DNA of 64,000 nucleotides, from assembly GCA_038380795.1 (NCBI GenBank), contig CM076267.1, forward strand, positions 38,502,232 through 38,566,231, in the 5' to 3' direction. The DNA comes from Pyrocephalus nanus. Taxonomy: Eukaryota > Chordata > Aves > Passeriformes > Tyrannidae. Of this stretch, positions 11,900 to 24,493 are shown piece by piece. How positions within the stretch are numbered: position 1 is the first letter of the stretch; the number at the start of each line of letters is the position of its first letter. Below the pieces are notes generated by a model, which saw only the letters and a program-made list of their open reading frames with translations, ran no database searches and was not told where the DNA came from. The position numbers and the translations under genes are program-made.

Positions 11900-14640
11900 A
11901 ATAGAAACTGCATGATCACCCACAGTGCAGAATCAAACAGCTTAATGATTTCTCTGGCTGAATGACCTCGTATCATTTTTTTAATATGACTAATTGATGA
12001 ATTGCACATCCCTCTGTCCAAATGAAAAACAACATAGCCACAGGCCAGAACTGCAGCTGATTTAAATTGGCATGGTTTGATTTTATTAAACTAATGTTGA
12101 ACAGGATCTAGCTATGCATCTAGAACTTGGTATTTCTCTACCTTGCTTCCTGCTATCAAAACATTAATCTCAATATATATACATATAATTGTATATTTTC
12201 CCATTGATAGGCCAAATTAGATTAAGATGAGACCATGTAATTTTTAATTCTATAATTTTTTTGAGAGTAAAAATGTCATTAAAATATATGAAATTTTAAT
12301 AATAGTTCAAATATTACTTAATAATCATATGTAAAGCACAGATGATTAATTAATGCAAAACACTTCAAGAAATTAATCTCTTAGAAGTTTTTAGCAAGAC
12401 CTCTGCAACTAGGGAAACGCATATAATTTTATCATGTTGAAATAAATACTACACACATACCATTTGCTTAGTGAAAAATTGACAGCAAGTGTTATACGAG
12501 GTCATAGGAGAGGTTATGCCATTTGTGTGACTGCCTGCTGGGTCATCTACACTTCAAAATACTGTGCAGTTTCCTCCTCCTTCTCAGGGAGGTGCTGATG
12601 CCTCAAAGAAGTACCAGAGAAAATTAGATCATTATATGTAGTCAGGAGGAAGTTCTGCCCCTTTTGAATGTTCAGCAACTCTTATTTTTGTATAAAAATG
12701 GGATCTGCTTCTTGTTACCTTAGTTTATGCCTTTCCAATTCTTATTTTCTGTTTCAGTCTGTAAGTGTCCCTTTGTGACTCCGAAATCAGCAACATGTAA
12801 AGATGTTAGTGGCAGAGCAAAGAGTAGGACCACTAGGGCTGGAAGATGGATTTCTAACTGTAGTGAACAAAAATGAGAAGCCTTGGAACAACCTCCCCTC
12901 TTAGTTGTTTTTACAAACCATTGCAGGCTATGTTTGGGTCTTCCATGAAACATGAGCTATAAGAGTTAGGCATGCAGAAAGAGGAGGGGAAAAAAAATCC
13001 TGGTTTTCCTGACTGCAGCTTAATTTGGATTTTTTTTTTCCCTTTCCCCGCAGAACAGCCCACAAAAAATAAAAACAGTGTTTATGTGTTCAGATGTGGG
13101 AAAAAAAAAAAAAAAAAAATCATTATTTGCCTTGAGAAAGTCAATGTGCCCTGGAGAGAAACTAAGCTAGCAAAGACTGTCCTGCTTTCCCAGCACCATG
13201 GGAAAGCTGTCATTAACAATCTGGCTCTGTTCCTTTCCAGTAACAGAATCAAAATGTACACCCTTACGTTCAGCTCTGCTTACACCAACCTCTGGGTGAG
13301 CATCACACAGTTAAAGTCTCCCTTTTCCAACCTGAAATATGAAAAAAAAGTCACTGTAAAGACACATGGATTTTCTTGTACGTGTCAGTACTTTAGGGGT
13401 CATTACATAAGCTGGCACCGATGTCTTGGCTTTTTAATCTCTGAGCATTGTGGTGACCATCTGTAAGATCTGAATTTTGCAGCTGCACTCAATAAGACAC
13501 TGTTGGACTAAATCTTGGAAAAAAGTGCCTAATGCCAAACTGTCCATCACTGTCAATTTGACTGCGCTTTAAACTTACAAATATAAATTTCCCTGAACAG
13601 TTGGGAAACAATAATAAAAAGTCAAATGTCTCATTAAGCAATACATGCTTCAGCCTAATGAATGTATCACAGAGGAGATAAAGGATGAAGGATAATTAAC
13701 AGCATACAGGGTAACACAGGGATTGTCTGGGCCATACTGACCGATCTTTCAACTTTAACTCTCAGACTCTTAGAAGAAAGTAGTTGCTTTACATAAAAGG
13801 AGCAAGTTCATTTGGGGCTCGTCCAAAGCACCATTGCCAAATAAACCAAATTATTACAGTGGTGTCACTGTAAGCTGGCCTTACTTCAGTTCTTAAGACA
13901 TGAGAAGGTTTCTAATTTACTTTATGAGGCTGGTAGGGAAACTGCAGTCAAAATCAAATGCAGCAAGTAAGTGCCTTCAAATAATTCAGGCTTAAATCAG
14001 CTCTTGACTCCCTGGGAAAAAAAATATCAAGCATTTAGAGAATGAATCTTGTAAGTAGTCTTACTCAATATTGATGAAATTTCAGGAAGGTAGGGGATGA
14101 TTCTGACCCTAAATCATTCAATACCAGTGAGACTTCATCTATTGACTTTTTGGCCTTATATTTAGATGCAGCAGTTCTTTCTGATGGTTAAAGCCAAAGC
14201 TATCAATTATAACATACAAGAAAAATCTGGTAAAACTCACTGGGGGAAAAAAACCTGAGTGAAATAGTCTTGCTTAATGTAAAAACTTGTGTTGGCAAAT
14301 ATTTGCTATTGCACCATTTAGGTTGCAAATCTTACTTAAAATAGAAGGGAAATGAACATTGGTAGATGGGAGCATGAAAGCTAATGTAATATTGACATTT
14401 TTACTTCTTTTCAATAGCTGTTTAAGTCATGTATCATATTTTTTGAAAGTGTTATTGCTTTTGAAACTTAATTATCAAGCTTAGACTATAGTGTAATGTT
14501 AGATAAACAATTGCAAAGTAATTCCCATTATATGTATTTTCAGCATTTGTTCCATTACTGAAGCATCATGTTTCATGTTGAAAAGCTGTTACTAAATGCT
14601 TCTTTTGTCAATGTTGAAAGTTTAAAGAAAGCAAGCAGTC
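11900..14640. other. Quiet AT-rich DNA, possible conserved non-coding elements
   Basis: This contains segments that look like vertebrate conserved non-coding DNA: AT-rich, few simple repeats, and clustered TAAT/ATTA words. Examples are 11925-12120 ('gactaattgatgaattg'), 13505-13745 and 14390-14600. An extremely AT-rich stretch lies at 12165-12350. The open frame 12972-13466 crosses an A19 run and is probably meaningless. The impression of conservation rests on composition only. Confidence 0.25.
13101..13119. repeat. 19-base A homopolymer
   Basis: An uninterrupted A run after 'cagatgtggg'. It is encoded as lysines in the 164-codon open frame 12972-13466, which argues against that frame being a real protein. 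Confidence 0.9.
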
Positions 14641-15289
14641 TAACTTTTAAAAAATAGGAATATAAACTGTCCTAGGAGGAACTGCAGCTTGCACTGATCT
14701 GTGCTTGTGTATTGTTCAGGGTGGTCATAAACATGCACCTTAAGGTACAGCTCTGAAGTTTTCTGGCTTCATTTTATAGCAGAGGTCAAACAAAAAATAT
14801 TTTAAAAAAATTTTGATGCATATATACAATCATGCCTCAAATATGTTACAATGGAGATTGTTTCTAACTGAGCCAAAACCAAACCTGGCTTTAAGGACAG
14901 TAAAATTTGCAGCACAGGCATCCTGGCTCTGAGTAATGCAATGAAGAAATCTTTCACTGTCCTCCAGTTTTCTCAGGACAATCCTTATATCCCCAGAGGT
15001 TTGGTTCTAACCAGCAGCCCAACAGTCCCTCCAAGCCAACCTGTGATTTCCTCCCCCTTCCCTGTGTTGATTTAAAGCAGTTTACTGAGACTTTGGTAAT
15101 TTCTAGCCCTGCCCCCTCTGCCCCTTTTCTTCCCCCTCAGGTGTGTGTGCAGCCCGAAGCTCCCTTCCAGGCAAAAAGACGTGACAGAAAAGCAGAAAGA
15201 AGTCTGTGTGGAGCATGTTTGGGAGCCTTCCTAGATCCCAGATCCCTACCGGCTGCTGATGGGAATCATCTGCGGGAACGCCGAGGGCG

Positions 15290-15302
15290 TGAGTCATGTG
15301 AC
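15290..15302 (+). promoter_or_regulatory. Composite AP-1 / M-box word
   Basis: TGAGTCA (15290-15296), the AP-1 consensus, overlaps TCATGTGAC (15294-15302), an M-box/E-box of the type bound by MITF/TFE family factors. It sits in a small pocket with several CpGs (CCGG, GGGAACGCCGAGGGCG), followed by 'ggcttaattaccg' with a homeodomain-type TAATTA core. The motifs are seen; binding and function are inference. Confidence 0.3.
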
Positions 15303-15366
15303 CTCTGGAGGCTTAATTACCGTGAAGTAAATTGTCTGAGCCCTCTTGCTCACCAGCTGCTTTTAG

Positions 15367-15407
15367 AAAAAAACAAAAAAAAAAAAAAATAAAAAAAAAA
15401 AAAAAAA
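15367..15407. repeat. A-rich tract
   Basis: Forty-one bases of A interrupted only by one C and one T, immediately after the GC-richer pocket at 15093-15330. It could be an old poly-A tail, but no retrocopy is recognisable upstream. Confidence 0.9.
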
Positions 15408-16710
15408 CCCACAGGCAGAACGTGAATGACAGTTTCTCAAACACGCCAATACCAATAGGCAGCCTCTGCTCCAAACCTGTGCTTCTTACAAGTATGGAGC
15501 CAAATCATGGCACAACTGTGTCTATGAGAAAAAGAGTAAACATCTGTGTTTCTACAGAGCAGGAAAGCAGGTGGTATGAAGCAGATATTCACAGCTCTCA
15601 AACTAGAGCACAGGTATTGGACATAGTTGATAGACAAAAGCAGATTTAATTCACCGAATCTTGTGGAGGAAGCCAGCATGACTGGCTGCACTAGAGCTCA
15701 CCCCAACAGCATATTTATGAATAAGAATGCCTGTTTTCTAAATGCACCAAAACTCTGGTAGCTTAATATCAGCAGCACTTTACAGTGCCAGCACTGTACC
15801 AACAAAACTTGCAAAACCTGGTGCAAGGCATATACAAACCCGTGATTAACACACATTCATCCCAAACAGAACACTGAGTTGGCCTTTCTGTCCTCAAGGC
15901 AGTGATGAGCGTATTGGTCTTGCTTTTGCTACATTAACAAGAAAGCTACAATTATCTTGCATAGCTGAACTTCTGCATTTAGAAGAGATGTGTTAGGTAG
16001 CAAAGAAACATGACTTGCTGGTGAGGCAGGGAAGGTTTTTCTGTCAGAACCTCAGCATCAATACAAGCAAGGATGCATTGCAGAGGTTGTGGTTCTCTGC
16101 AGCTGCTACACAACTGAGACGGTGCACAGTAATGTGTGAATACATTCAATCTGTTTCTGTTGTAAGACTTTTCTGAAACAACATCACAGGTGACCACAAT
16201 ACATGTTTTCTGTCACTCTTTCCTAAGGTTCTCCTCACTGACAAGAAAACACATGTACCAGATGAAGGGAATTTTTGTGATTTCCTGCCAGGATGAATAT
16301 AAAAACTTGGTGACTGGCCAAGAGTATTAAAAATTAAGAGCTTAGAAGTCTTCTGTATGGCAATAGTTGGGATACCACAGCATTTCCTGTTCTGAATGCA
16401 AGGGGACTATGTGGAAGCTGTTTACAAATGTTCTTTCTGTACTGGAAACTCCTGTATCATGTCTGGATTTTGAACTAAGTTCTTCCATGCTTAAGCACAA
16501 AGATGTGATGTGTGGCCATAAAGCAAGCACATCAGTTATTCACAATTTCTGGGCTACACAAAGTATGTGGTGGGGCTGGGACTCTGACAGATGAAAGCTG
16601 AAAATTATTGTAGCTGGGGAGTGACTCCAGAAAGGACAGGCTAGAGGTCAGGCTGGAGGGGAAAAAAGTGTCTGCAGGAACCCCAAGGCAAGAGGCATAT
16701 AGGGAGGAGC

Positions 16711-16744
16711 TTTTTTTTTCTTTCTTTTCTCTTTTTTTCCCCCA
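16711..16744. repeat. Polypyrimidine (T/C) tract
   Basis: A T-dominated run with regular C interruptions ending in CCCC. It lies 140 bases before the CR1 fragment begins and is not followed by a convincing AG acceptor with an open exon. Confidence 0.85.
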
Positions 16745-16884
16745 AAATGTTGGAAGATACAGTGAAGAAAAAAAGAAGCTGAGAACACAGAAGCTGGACA
16801 GTGGCCCAGGCTGACTCCCAGATCATCAAGGAGTCTAAAATAAACAGACAACATTTGGAATACAGACACAGACATCTGGTTGAG

Positions 16885-17425
16885 GGAAGTCATTATTCTT
16901 TTCCATGTGGCACTTGTGGAGTCCCATCCTAAGTAGTGTCCCATTTGGGGTATCCCAGGACAAGGAGGATGCTGCCAAATGGTGGGGGCTCAGCAGAGGC
17001 TCACCAAGATGGTTTTGGTTGGACTGTGTCCACGTACAGAGGGGCTGAGGGAGCTGGTGTGGTTCAGCACATGGAGCAGAAGGCAGAGGACATCTCATTG
17101 CTGCCTTCAGCTCCCTCTCAGGGCGATTTTTCTAGGGAGGACAGAGTCAAACTCTTCTCAGAGATGCAAAGCAAAAGGATGAGACAGAAGAGTCACAGAT
17201 TGCAGGTGGGGAAACCCTGCGGATACAAATCCACAGCTAATGGGATTAAGCACTGTAGCAGGTAACCCACGGAGTTTGTGGACTCTCCATCCTTGTAGGT
17301 ATTTAGTGCTGCATTAGGCAAGATCCTGAGCAACCTGGCCTTAGACCTTTGCTGTGCCCTGAGCACCTGACAGACCGTATGGCCTGTGGGGGAGCTCCCA
17401 GCTCGAGTTATTCTGGTTCTGATCT
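16885..17425 (+). mobile_element. CR1 LINE, 5'-truncated 3'-terminal fragment
   Basis: This is the decayed 3' end of a CR1 non-LTR retrotransposon in forward orientation. Landmarks appear in the CR1 order: the segment near 16905-16965 corresponds to the 'cacttgtgag..ccacctggagtactgtgtccagtt' part of ORF2 (here with an in-frame stop). Next come 'gctcaccaagatggt' near 17000, 'ggctgagggagctgg' near 17043, and 'cagagtcaaactcttctcagagatg' near 17142-17166. Then follow 'ggactctccatccttg' near 17279 and 'agatcctgagcaacctgg' near 17319. The tail near 17395-17425 looks like a worn-down ATTCT-type CR1 3' terminus. Compared with the usual consensus, some tens of bases are missing near 17225-17250, before the 'gcactg..aggt..cc' block. 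Only the C-terminal tail of the reverse-transcriptase ORF is represented, broken by stops, so the copy is dead. Family identity comes from remembered CR1 structure; the subfamily and exact ends are not determinable by eye. Confidence 0.85.
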
Positions 17426-20400
17426 GCGTCATTTGGGAAGGAATGCGAGGTACCAGCCAAGCAATAGCCAAGGAAGTCATGGAGCCCAGTGAAACAGAGC
17501 ATTCACTAAACACTGAGCCTGGCCTTCACTGCCCAGCGTGTAAATAAATGGAGAATGAACCTTATTGCACATGGTATCCGAGGGTCTCATCCATGTCTCA
17601 GCAGGTGCAGTAAGGTTTGCATGTCCCAGGCTCAGAGAGGAGGCATGAGGAGTAAAGCACTTAAAATTTGCCATATTTGTTGGTATGCTATTTAATTTTT
17701 GTACTTCAGTACCAGAAATAAAACACCCTTACTGTCACCTCACAAAAGTGCCACCTGGTTCTGTTTGTGGTTATGTTTTAAATGGGAATCAGGCAACTTT
17801 GAGGGGATGGTAAGAGGCTGTAATTTGGAAAAAACATTAAGAAAAGAAAATATTTCAAATCTGTAATATTCAAATAGTCTGAGTATTTATACTGCAAGTT
17901 GCTTATTGCATTATTTCTGTGTTTGCAGATGGAAAGCCCGAATAGAATCTTGGCTCTGCTCTGGACACGAGTGCAGATGTAGACATTGTCTGTGGACAAT
18001 TTCTAATGTATCCAAAGAATTCTAAGCACAAATGTATTCAGTTATTTCGTTGGTATTTAGTCTATTGTTTACAAAGAAATAGAGCATAATAGTACGAGAA
18101 TTTTCATGTTCATAATTTGTGGCCCTGCAGATAATTTTTTTAAGGGAAAAAACCCGATGAAAGATGTGTAATGAGCCTCTTCCATTTTGTTTCTTAGTCG
18201 AATTTCTTTTGGGCTGTTTATTGAATTATTTATTTGGTTTTCCTCTCAACTGTACTTTTTTCTGGAAAATATTCATGAGATGTACATTTTGAATGTTTTT
18301 GTTTAACTTTAGCTGATGTGGCCATCTCAAGGACACAGGATGCTTTCACATTTATAGACACAGTGTACAGACTTTGGAGGAGACTCCTATCAGTGGCAGG
18401 CTGTCATTCCAAAACCTCTTTGTGCTTTTCCTGACAGCCGTCCCACCCTTTAGGTGTGTTTTGTTTGAAGGCTGATTTCCTTTCCTATGTTTTGCTTTTC
18501 TCATTTTATAAAATGAAGAAGTTCTGCTTAATTTTGTTACTTTGTAAATGAAATAGGAAGGCTTTTTAACTTATATATTCCTATTTGTGAAACAGGCTTG
18601 TGTTTATTGTCTTCAGTGATGGTGTCCCATGTTGTGAAATGTAGCCACTTAGAGCTTTTCCTCCTACTTAGTCCAAACTTTTGTTACTGGCCCAACTCAC
18701 ACCAGCACCATTTGGAGGACTGAAGTAACCAACTGGCCCTGGTTTAGGGGTCAGTTTGAAAACACATTCTTGAGTTTTGAGGGTTTTCCACTGAAGACTA
18801 GAATAAACAAAAGGCCCATTGACTTTCATGTGTGCTACTCATGTGACTGGAGGATTTTAAAAAGTCTGTTTCTCTTTCGTAAATCAGAATTTTGTGACCA
18901 AAAAGGAACTTTGGATTTGATCCTTGTGCTAGATATGGTGATTTCATGTTCTTAAGCTTTAATTAAGCTATCGTAAGACCTTTAATTAATTTTATTTAAG
19001 ATACATGAGGATTTGTAGCTATAAGTACTGTTGATCAGGAAAATCTTTTCCTCGAAGTTTGATAAAAGCACAAAGGTTGATAAAAGGGAATGATTTTGTG
19101 AGAGGTTGAATATGTTCACAATAGAAATTATTTCTGTCAACCACAACTAGAAAACTGGCAAATGGAGTAAATATAAAACACTTTTCTGGCCACTAAAGCT
19201 TGCTATGAGTAGACATGCATAAAGTTTCAAGTTTCTTTTGATGGAGTTCCTCCCTAAACACTCCAGCCTCATGGAAGAGGGTCAGATCCTATGGAAAATG
19301 GGCAAGAATTTGAAACGATAAACCCCATAATTTTCCTGAATGTGTAGGAGGCCAGACCTAGCAATGGGAAAAATCAGGTACTTTTGCCAACTTGGACTGC
19401 TGACAGCAAATGCCACATCTGATAAGCAGAACATCCTCTTTACCACCAGAACCCTGCATATATTGCAACTTGCACTAAAATTACTTTAAGGGACACAAGT
19501 CACCCCAGACAGCCTTCTAGAAAACACTCATACTGAAAGCTCAGGATATGTGTATCTCTTTTCAAAAACATCCTAAAGCAGCAAATCCCATATTTTTCTT
19601 TTCCATGGATACTCATTTTTATGCTTTGCTTAATTCGCATTGTAAGTGAATGCATTGAATTTGCTAGATATAAAAATACTCTTTTTAAACTGTATTTTAC
19701 AAACAAACTAGATACTTCAGCTTTATTCTTTTACTCATGAAAAATAAAAACTAAGCAAAGACAAAAAATCCTGATCCTGCCATCTGGGAGGATTGTTGTT
19801 GTTTATACAATTTAAGTAGTTTAGTGCAGTAAGAGCCAATTAGATACTTCTATTGTTTAAATCTTGTCCTAGAGCTGAGAGAAGTCTTGGCTACAAACTA
19901 AAGCCTCTAAATCAGAATCCTCTTTAGTCTATTCACTTATGTGTAGGGGATTTCAGTAGGGATGAAAAAAATCTACGTGGTCATGTTCCATTCATGACAA
20001 AATTCACGTTTACCCTGTTCATAGTTTTGTTAAAAGCACCAAGAAATGCCAGTGACAAACTATAAAGATGCAAAATTGATAATCCAGCCATCACTTCTAT
20101 CCCACAGTAGAGCAGGACACCGGGATTTGTTTGGGTTTGCTTTTAAAAGGTAATATTTCTTTAATCCTGTGCACTACTTGTGATTAAATTGCACTGCAAA
20201 ATGCTGATGCATGCAAATACACTCCCCACACACTGTGCTCCATTCAGAGAAAAGATTGGGAGGCCTCAAACACAGCAAATGACATCTGGTTCGTTGGGTG
20301 CACTTGTAGGACCTCCTCAAACACTGAAGTCATTTTTTCCTCCACTGTTTCAAGACTGAATCCTGTCCCAGATCAGTGACATGCAGAAGCAAAATCCAAA

Positions 20401-23133
20401 AATAAGTGAAAGAGATACTCTGAAAGATGGCCCTGTGGACCTAACTGTGGCCTGCAGTGGCTGTGGAAATCTTCCATAGCTTATATCTAGTCCAAAGCTT
20501 TAAGGAGAGATGGGGATTTTGCTGGGCAATGTTTTTGTAAATAGAATAACAAGCTGACCTATGGGAGCCTCCTCTCCAGAAGCTGGTGAACAAGGCATTG
20601 ACTGACTGCATCAGCGAGCAGGTTGCTGAGTGCTGAATATATCATGATGTGTGACAGAATCATCTGCTTCCCCAGACAATCTGTACCAACCCTAATGAAC
20701 AGTAGTATAAGAAAAGAACAATAGTTGACATATTTATAGGAAATTTGGCTTATTGCTACTTCTAACTGTTGTGTGGGACAGCAATTTTGTATCTTCAAGC
20801 TGCAAAAATAAGCCTTAAAAGTGTAACTCCCTTAAAGGTGCACATTTGAAGCCGCACACAGACGCTGTCTTTGGCCAGCGTGAGAGATGGAGCCTGGACT
20901 TGCAGAGCTGTCAGTGTCCCAGTGCCAGACATCTGCTCCTGGTCACCAAAACGTGGTCTGGATTTATTCACCTAGTCAATCAATGTTCTAGGCTGCAGCA
21001 GTGGGACTGCAGTCTGGGTCACATTTAAGCTCCTTGTGGGTCCCCCGTTTAGCAGAGATGTCATGCTCTCACCTGTAAAAACTGTGCATGTTTTTCTGCT
21101 TGAACCTGGGGTTTTAAAGTGGTCTGTTTAGCCTCATGTATCTTCTCTGCCACCTCTGAGGTCCCGTGGGATGGACTGACCATTGCACTGTTCCCAAGTT
21201 TGTTCTGCATCCTGCTTTTCCATAACGGCCACTGAATCTTTAGTTGCTGCCAGCAACACTTGACAACATCAGACTGTCACAAATCTGGTTCAAGACCCTC
21301 CTTGGCAGGGCAGTGTTTCGTGCTGAGGCCTCCAACATCTCACACTACAAGGCTGCTGGCTGAAAAGGTAATCCATTATTCATGTGGGTAATGTTTTGCT
21401 CAGACATGCACGGGACAGCTAAATTTTGCGTGACCCCTGAATTTTTCACAGCAGCTGTGTTTCTGTCAGGTGTCTGGCAGCCAAGGAGACGACTGTGGAT
21501 CAGCAGATGCTGTTGCCTCATGTAACTGAAACGGGTCCTGAGGCCAGGAATTTCCTGCTTTCCCTAAACCCAGATGATCAGCTGGAAGGCACCTTCATTG
21601 CCCCGGATTTCTTGATTCAAATCAGCAAACAGAGGTAGGTGTGAGAGCATCTGGCAAGTCATTCTGTGCCAAGCTCCCGGGAGCAATGGCAAAGTTATCC
21701 ACTGGATACACGGGCAGGGGCTATGGAATGATGGCAGGAAGGTGCTCAGGGTGGGAATCTGCTCTGCCCATCTGCAGAGCACTGATTAGAAGGAATAGAT
21801 AGCGGCTGTTGTCCCAGTTGCTGATTGTTCTTGGATTCTCTATTTGGGACAGAAACATGCTGCCTGCAGGCCCGTGACTCTCACAGTGGCAGTGCTGGAA
21901 GCAAAACATGGGGCAGCTTCTGCTGGTGAACCCCTTGTCCTGGGAATACGATCACATTCTGAGAGAGCATCCATGACAACTGCCAACAGACATTTTCCCA
22001 AGTACTTCTTGCTATTCACTTGCCTAATTAGATGAGCAAAATTGCTTCATTCCACTCCCTGGTGTAAATCTGTGATAGCTTTATCAGTATCATGCTGTAA
22101 ACTGTAACGCTGTAATCAGCCCTGAGAATATCTGCCTGTTTCCTGAGCATTTGAAGGGCCAAAATGTTACATTTTTAAGTGCAGTTGGTTCGATCACTCT
22201 CACAGCCTCCTCTCTGAACAGTGTTTTATTGCAGTTTTAGTTTCCCCAGGCATCCTCTAATTGCTATTTTAATTAAAATACAATTTTTTTCCTTATAAAA
22301 GTGAGACACTCAAGTTCATTAGTTATAGTGTCAGGGATGCTATTTGTTGACAGTTCTATACTAACGTTAATCCTGCAAATTCTAGACTCATTAAAGAATA
22401 AACCATTTCAGCATATGAGCATCAGATTATGAGATCTCTTTGTCCCCAGTTACCTTTTCATAGTTAGGGGAACACTTGCTCTGTCCTTTGTTCTGCCACC
22501 AAAGCAGAAAATTGTTTCACAAGTCTTTTTAGCAGTAGATATTTGGATTCTCCAGTCTGTAATTTCATCCCCAAATGAACAGAGATCTTAGAGATCAGAG
22601 ATTAATCTCAGAGACAAATTATATCAATTAAAAAAATTACCCTATGAGTTTCTTTTAATCATGCTGTTCAACCGTTTGAAGCAATTGTGATACCTAAGTA
22701 GAATTCAGGCCACTTGGCTTACATCCTTTCTTCTCTTTCTGTTCTGAATTAAAGCTACTCTTCCTTTTTACCTTTTAATCACAATTTTATTTATTTCACA
22801 ACTCTGTGAGATGAAATATACATCTGAGGTTTTTCTGGGTTAGTTTGGTTGGTAGGTTGTTGGGTTTTTTATGCAAGACCATGCACGTGGTTTAAATACC
22901 TTCACAGGAGCTTCCAGCTCACAGGGAAGTTTTAGCTACACAAACAGGGGTAAAAATACTTCTCAGCCTGGCTGGCTTTCAGCAAGCAAATTACTCCTAA
23001 GAGACACAGCTAGTTAAGCCTAAAAAACTTCACAGGTGTCAGCTTTGAGTGGTAGATGTGAAATGGATCCATAAGCAAGCTTTTCACACTAATTCAAAAA
23101 AGAAATACATAATTAAAAAAAAAATAGAAAAAT

Positions 23134-23160
23134 AATTGCCAAGCTAAGAAGTTGGCAATT
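23134..23160. repeat. Perfect 9-base inverted repeat
   Basis: AATTGCCAA at 23134-23142 pairs perfectly with TTGGCAATT at 23152-23160 across a 9-base loop. It is too short for a microRNA precursor, and no U run follows it to suggest a terminator. Confidence 0.8.
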
Positions 23161-24478
23161 AAGATGCAATATATATGATAAATAAAATACATTTCTTGTT
23201 AGGACATCCAGAACTTCTCCCCTGATGTCTCAGTTTCACTAAAAACATCTCTCCCTGCATATTAATCAAGATGCCTCCATTAAAGTAAAATCAAGTAAAA
23301 TTCCATATCCATGAGGAAGCCTTGCTTGAAGCTGTAAGAGAGAACTACCTGAGTTAATGCCATAAAAACATATAAATACTTCATAAATCACCTCCCCTTC
23401 TGAATCAATTAAAAAAAATCCTTTAAGATGAATTTAATCCAGTAAAGTGGTCCAATGCTGAAATGCATTTCCCAGTACTCTATAAAAGTAAAGTCAAAGA
23501 GCAGTTTTTTCTTTCATGAACTAGTTACTAACTCTGGGCATTCCTTGAATGATGTGGTACACAGTTTGTCATTCCTAGTACAGAGTTATTGAAAACTGCA
23601 TTGAAAGGTCATAAATTTAAATATTCCCATTTTATTATCCAATGTGCCTTATTTTTTCCCTGGTCTCTCATTTATTTCCCCATTCCAAAAATATCCTATA
23701 AAGGACTCGAGTTATACAGAAACTCCAAGCTTTTTTTTTTCTTTATCATGTTTTCCACCAACTCTCTGTAGTCAAGAGCTGCAAGGTTCAGGACTTCCAT
23801 TCTCTCATCTCTTTTAAAGGAGAAAATATTTTTAATAGCATAAAAACACTCTCTAAACTTGTCTCATATAGCAAGTCATGAGTACAAACAAGTCCCAAAT
23901 AAATAGAACAAAGCTATTCACCTGTTACTGTTAGTCCTTGTGCACGCAGAGAAACTTAAAAAATAAACCCAAAGCATTTTTACATTATTGCAGATGTATA
24001 GAAAGAGCTGTTAGTATGAAAAGTGAATAGGGTGAAAATGCATCAGACACTTTCCCTCAAATTAACTTTTTCTATGTCACGTTCTTTCGTCGTTGGAAAG
24101 GTTATTTCAACATCTCGCTGATTAGTTGCATTTGCTTTTTCTTACTCACCATGCCTGCTGTTCTTAGCTCAGGAAGGGCCCATTGCTTTGCTTTGCTCCA
24201 TTAAAACCTTTGCTGTAAGGAGCCTGAGATCACTCTCCCAAGCTGTATTAGGTGGGAAGTATTGGCTGTGTGTTCTGTGCCCCAGAATTCATTCTCTGCT
24301 GTTGTTTGAGGACAACTTTAGGTGACATAGTCATATGTATACAAATTGCTAGCCCTGAAGCCTTTTGCTAATGATTTATACACTCTGCCAGTGTAGTCAG
24401 AATACTTGTAATATAAAGCTTTCTTTTTTATTTAACCCAGCTATTCATTACTCCATATGCCTCATTTAACAAGCTGCA

Positions 24479-24493
24479 TTTTTTTTTTTTTTT
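24479..24493. repeat. 15-base T homopolymer
   Basis: An uninterrupted T run after 'aagctgca' and before 'ccggtaac'. Confidence 0.9.

Larger units (their letters stand above)
14641..16884. other. Gene-free DNA with a small CpG-containing pocket
   Basis: Between about 15090 and 15330 GC content rises and several CpGs cluster, then an A-rich tract follows. The remainder up to the CR1 fragment is unremarkable apart from the pyrimidine tract at 16711. No exon structure is evident. Confidence 0.5.

Noticed and set aside
12972..13466. 164-codon open frame on the plus strand
   Set aside because: It reads through an A19 homopolymer as polylysine, contains several low-complexity runs and has no recognisable domain. 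It is best explained by chance.
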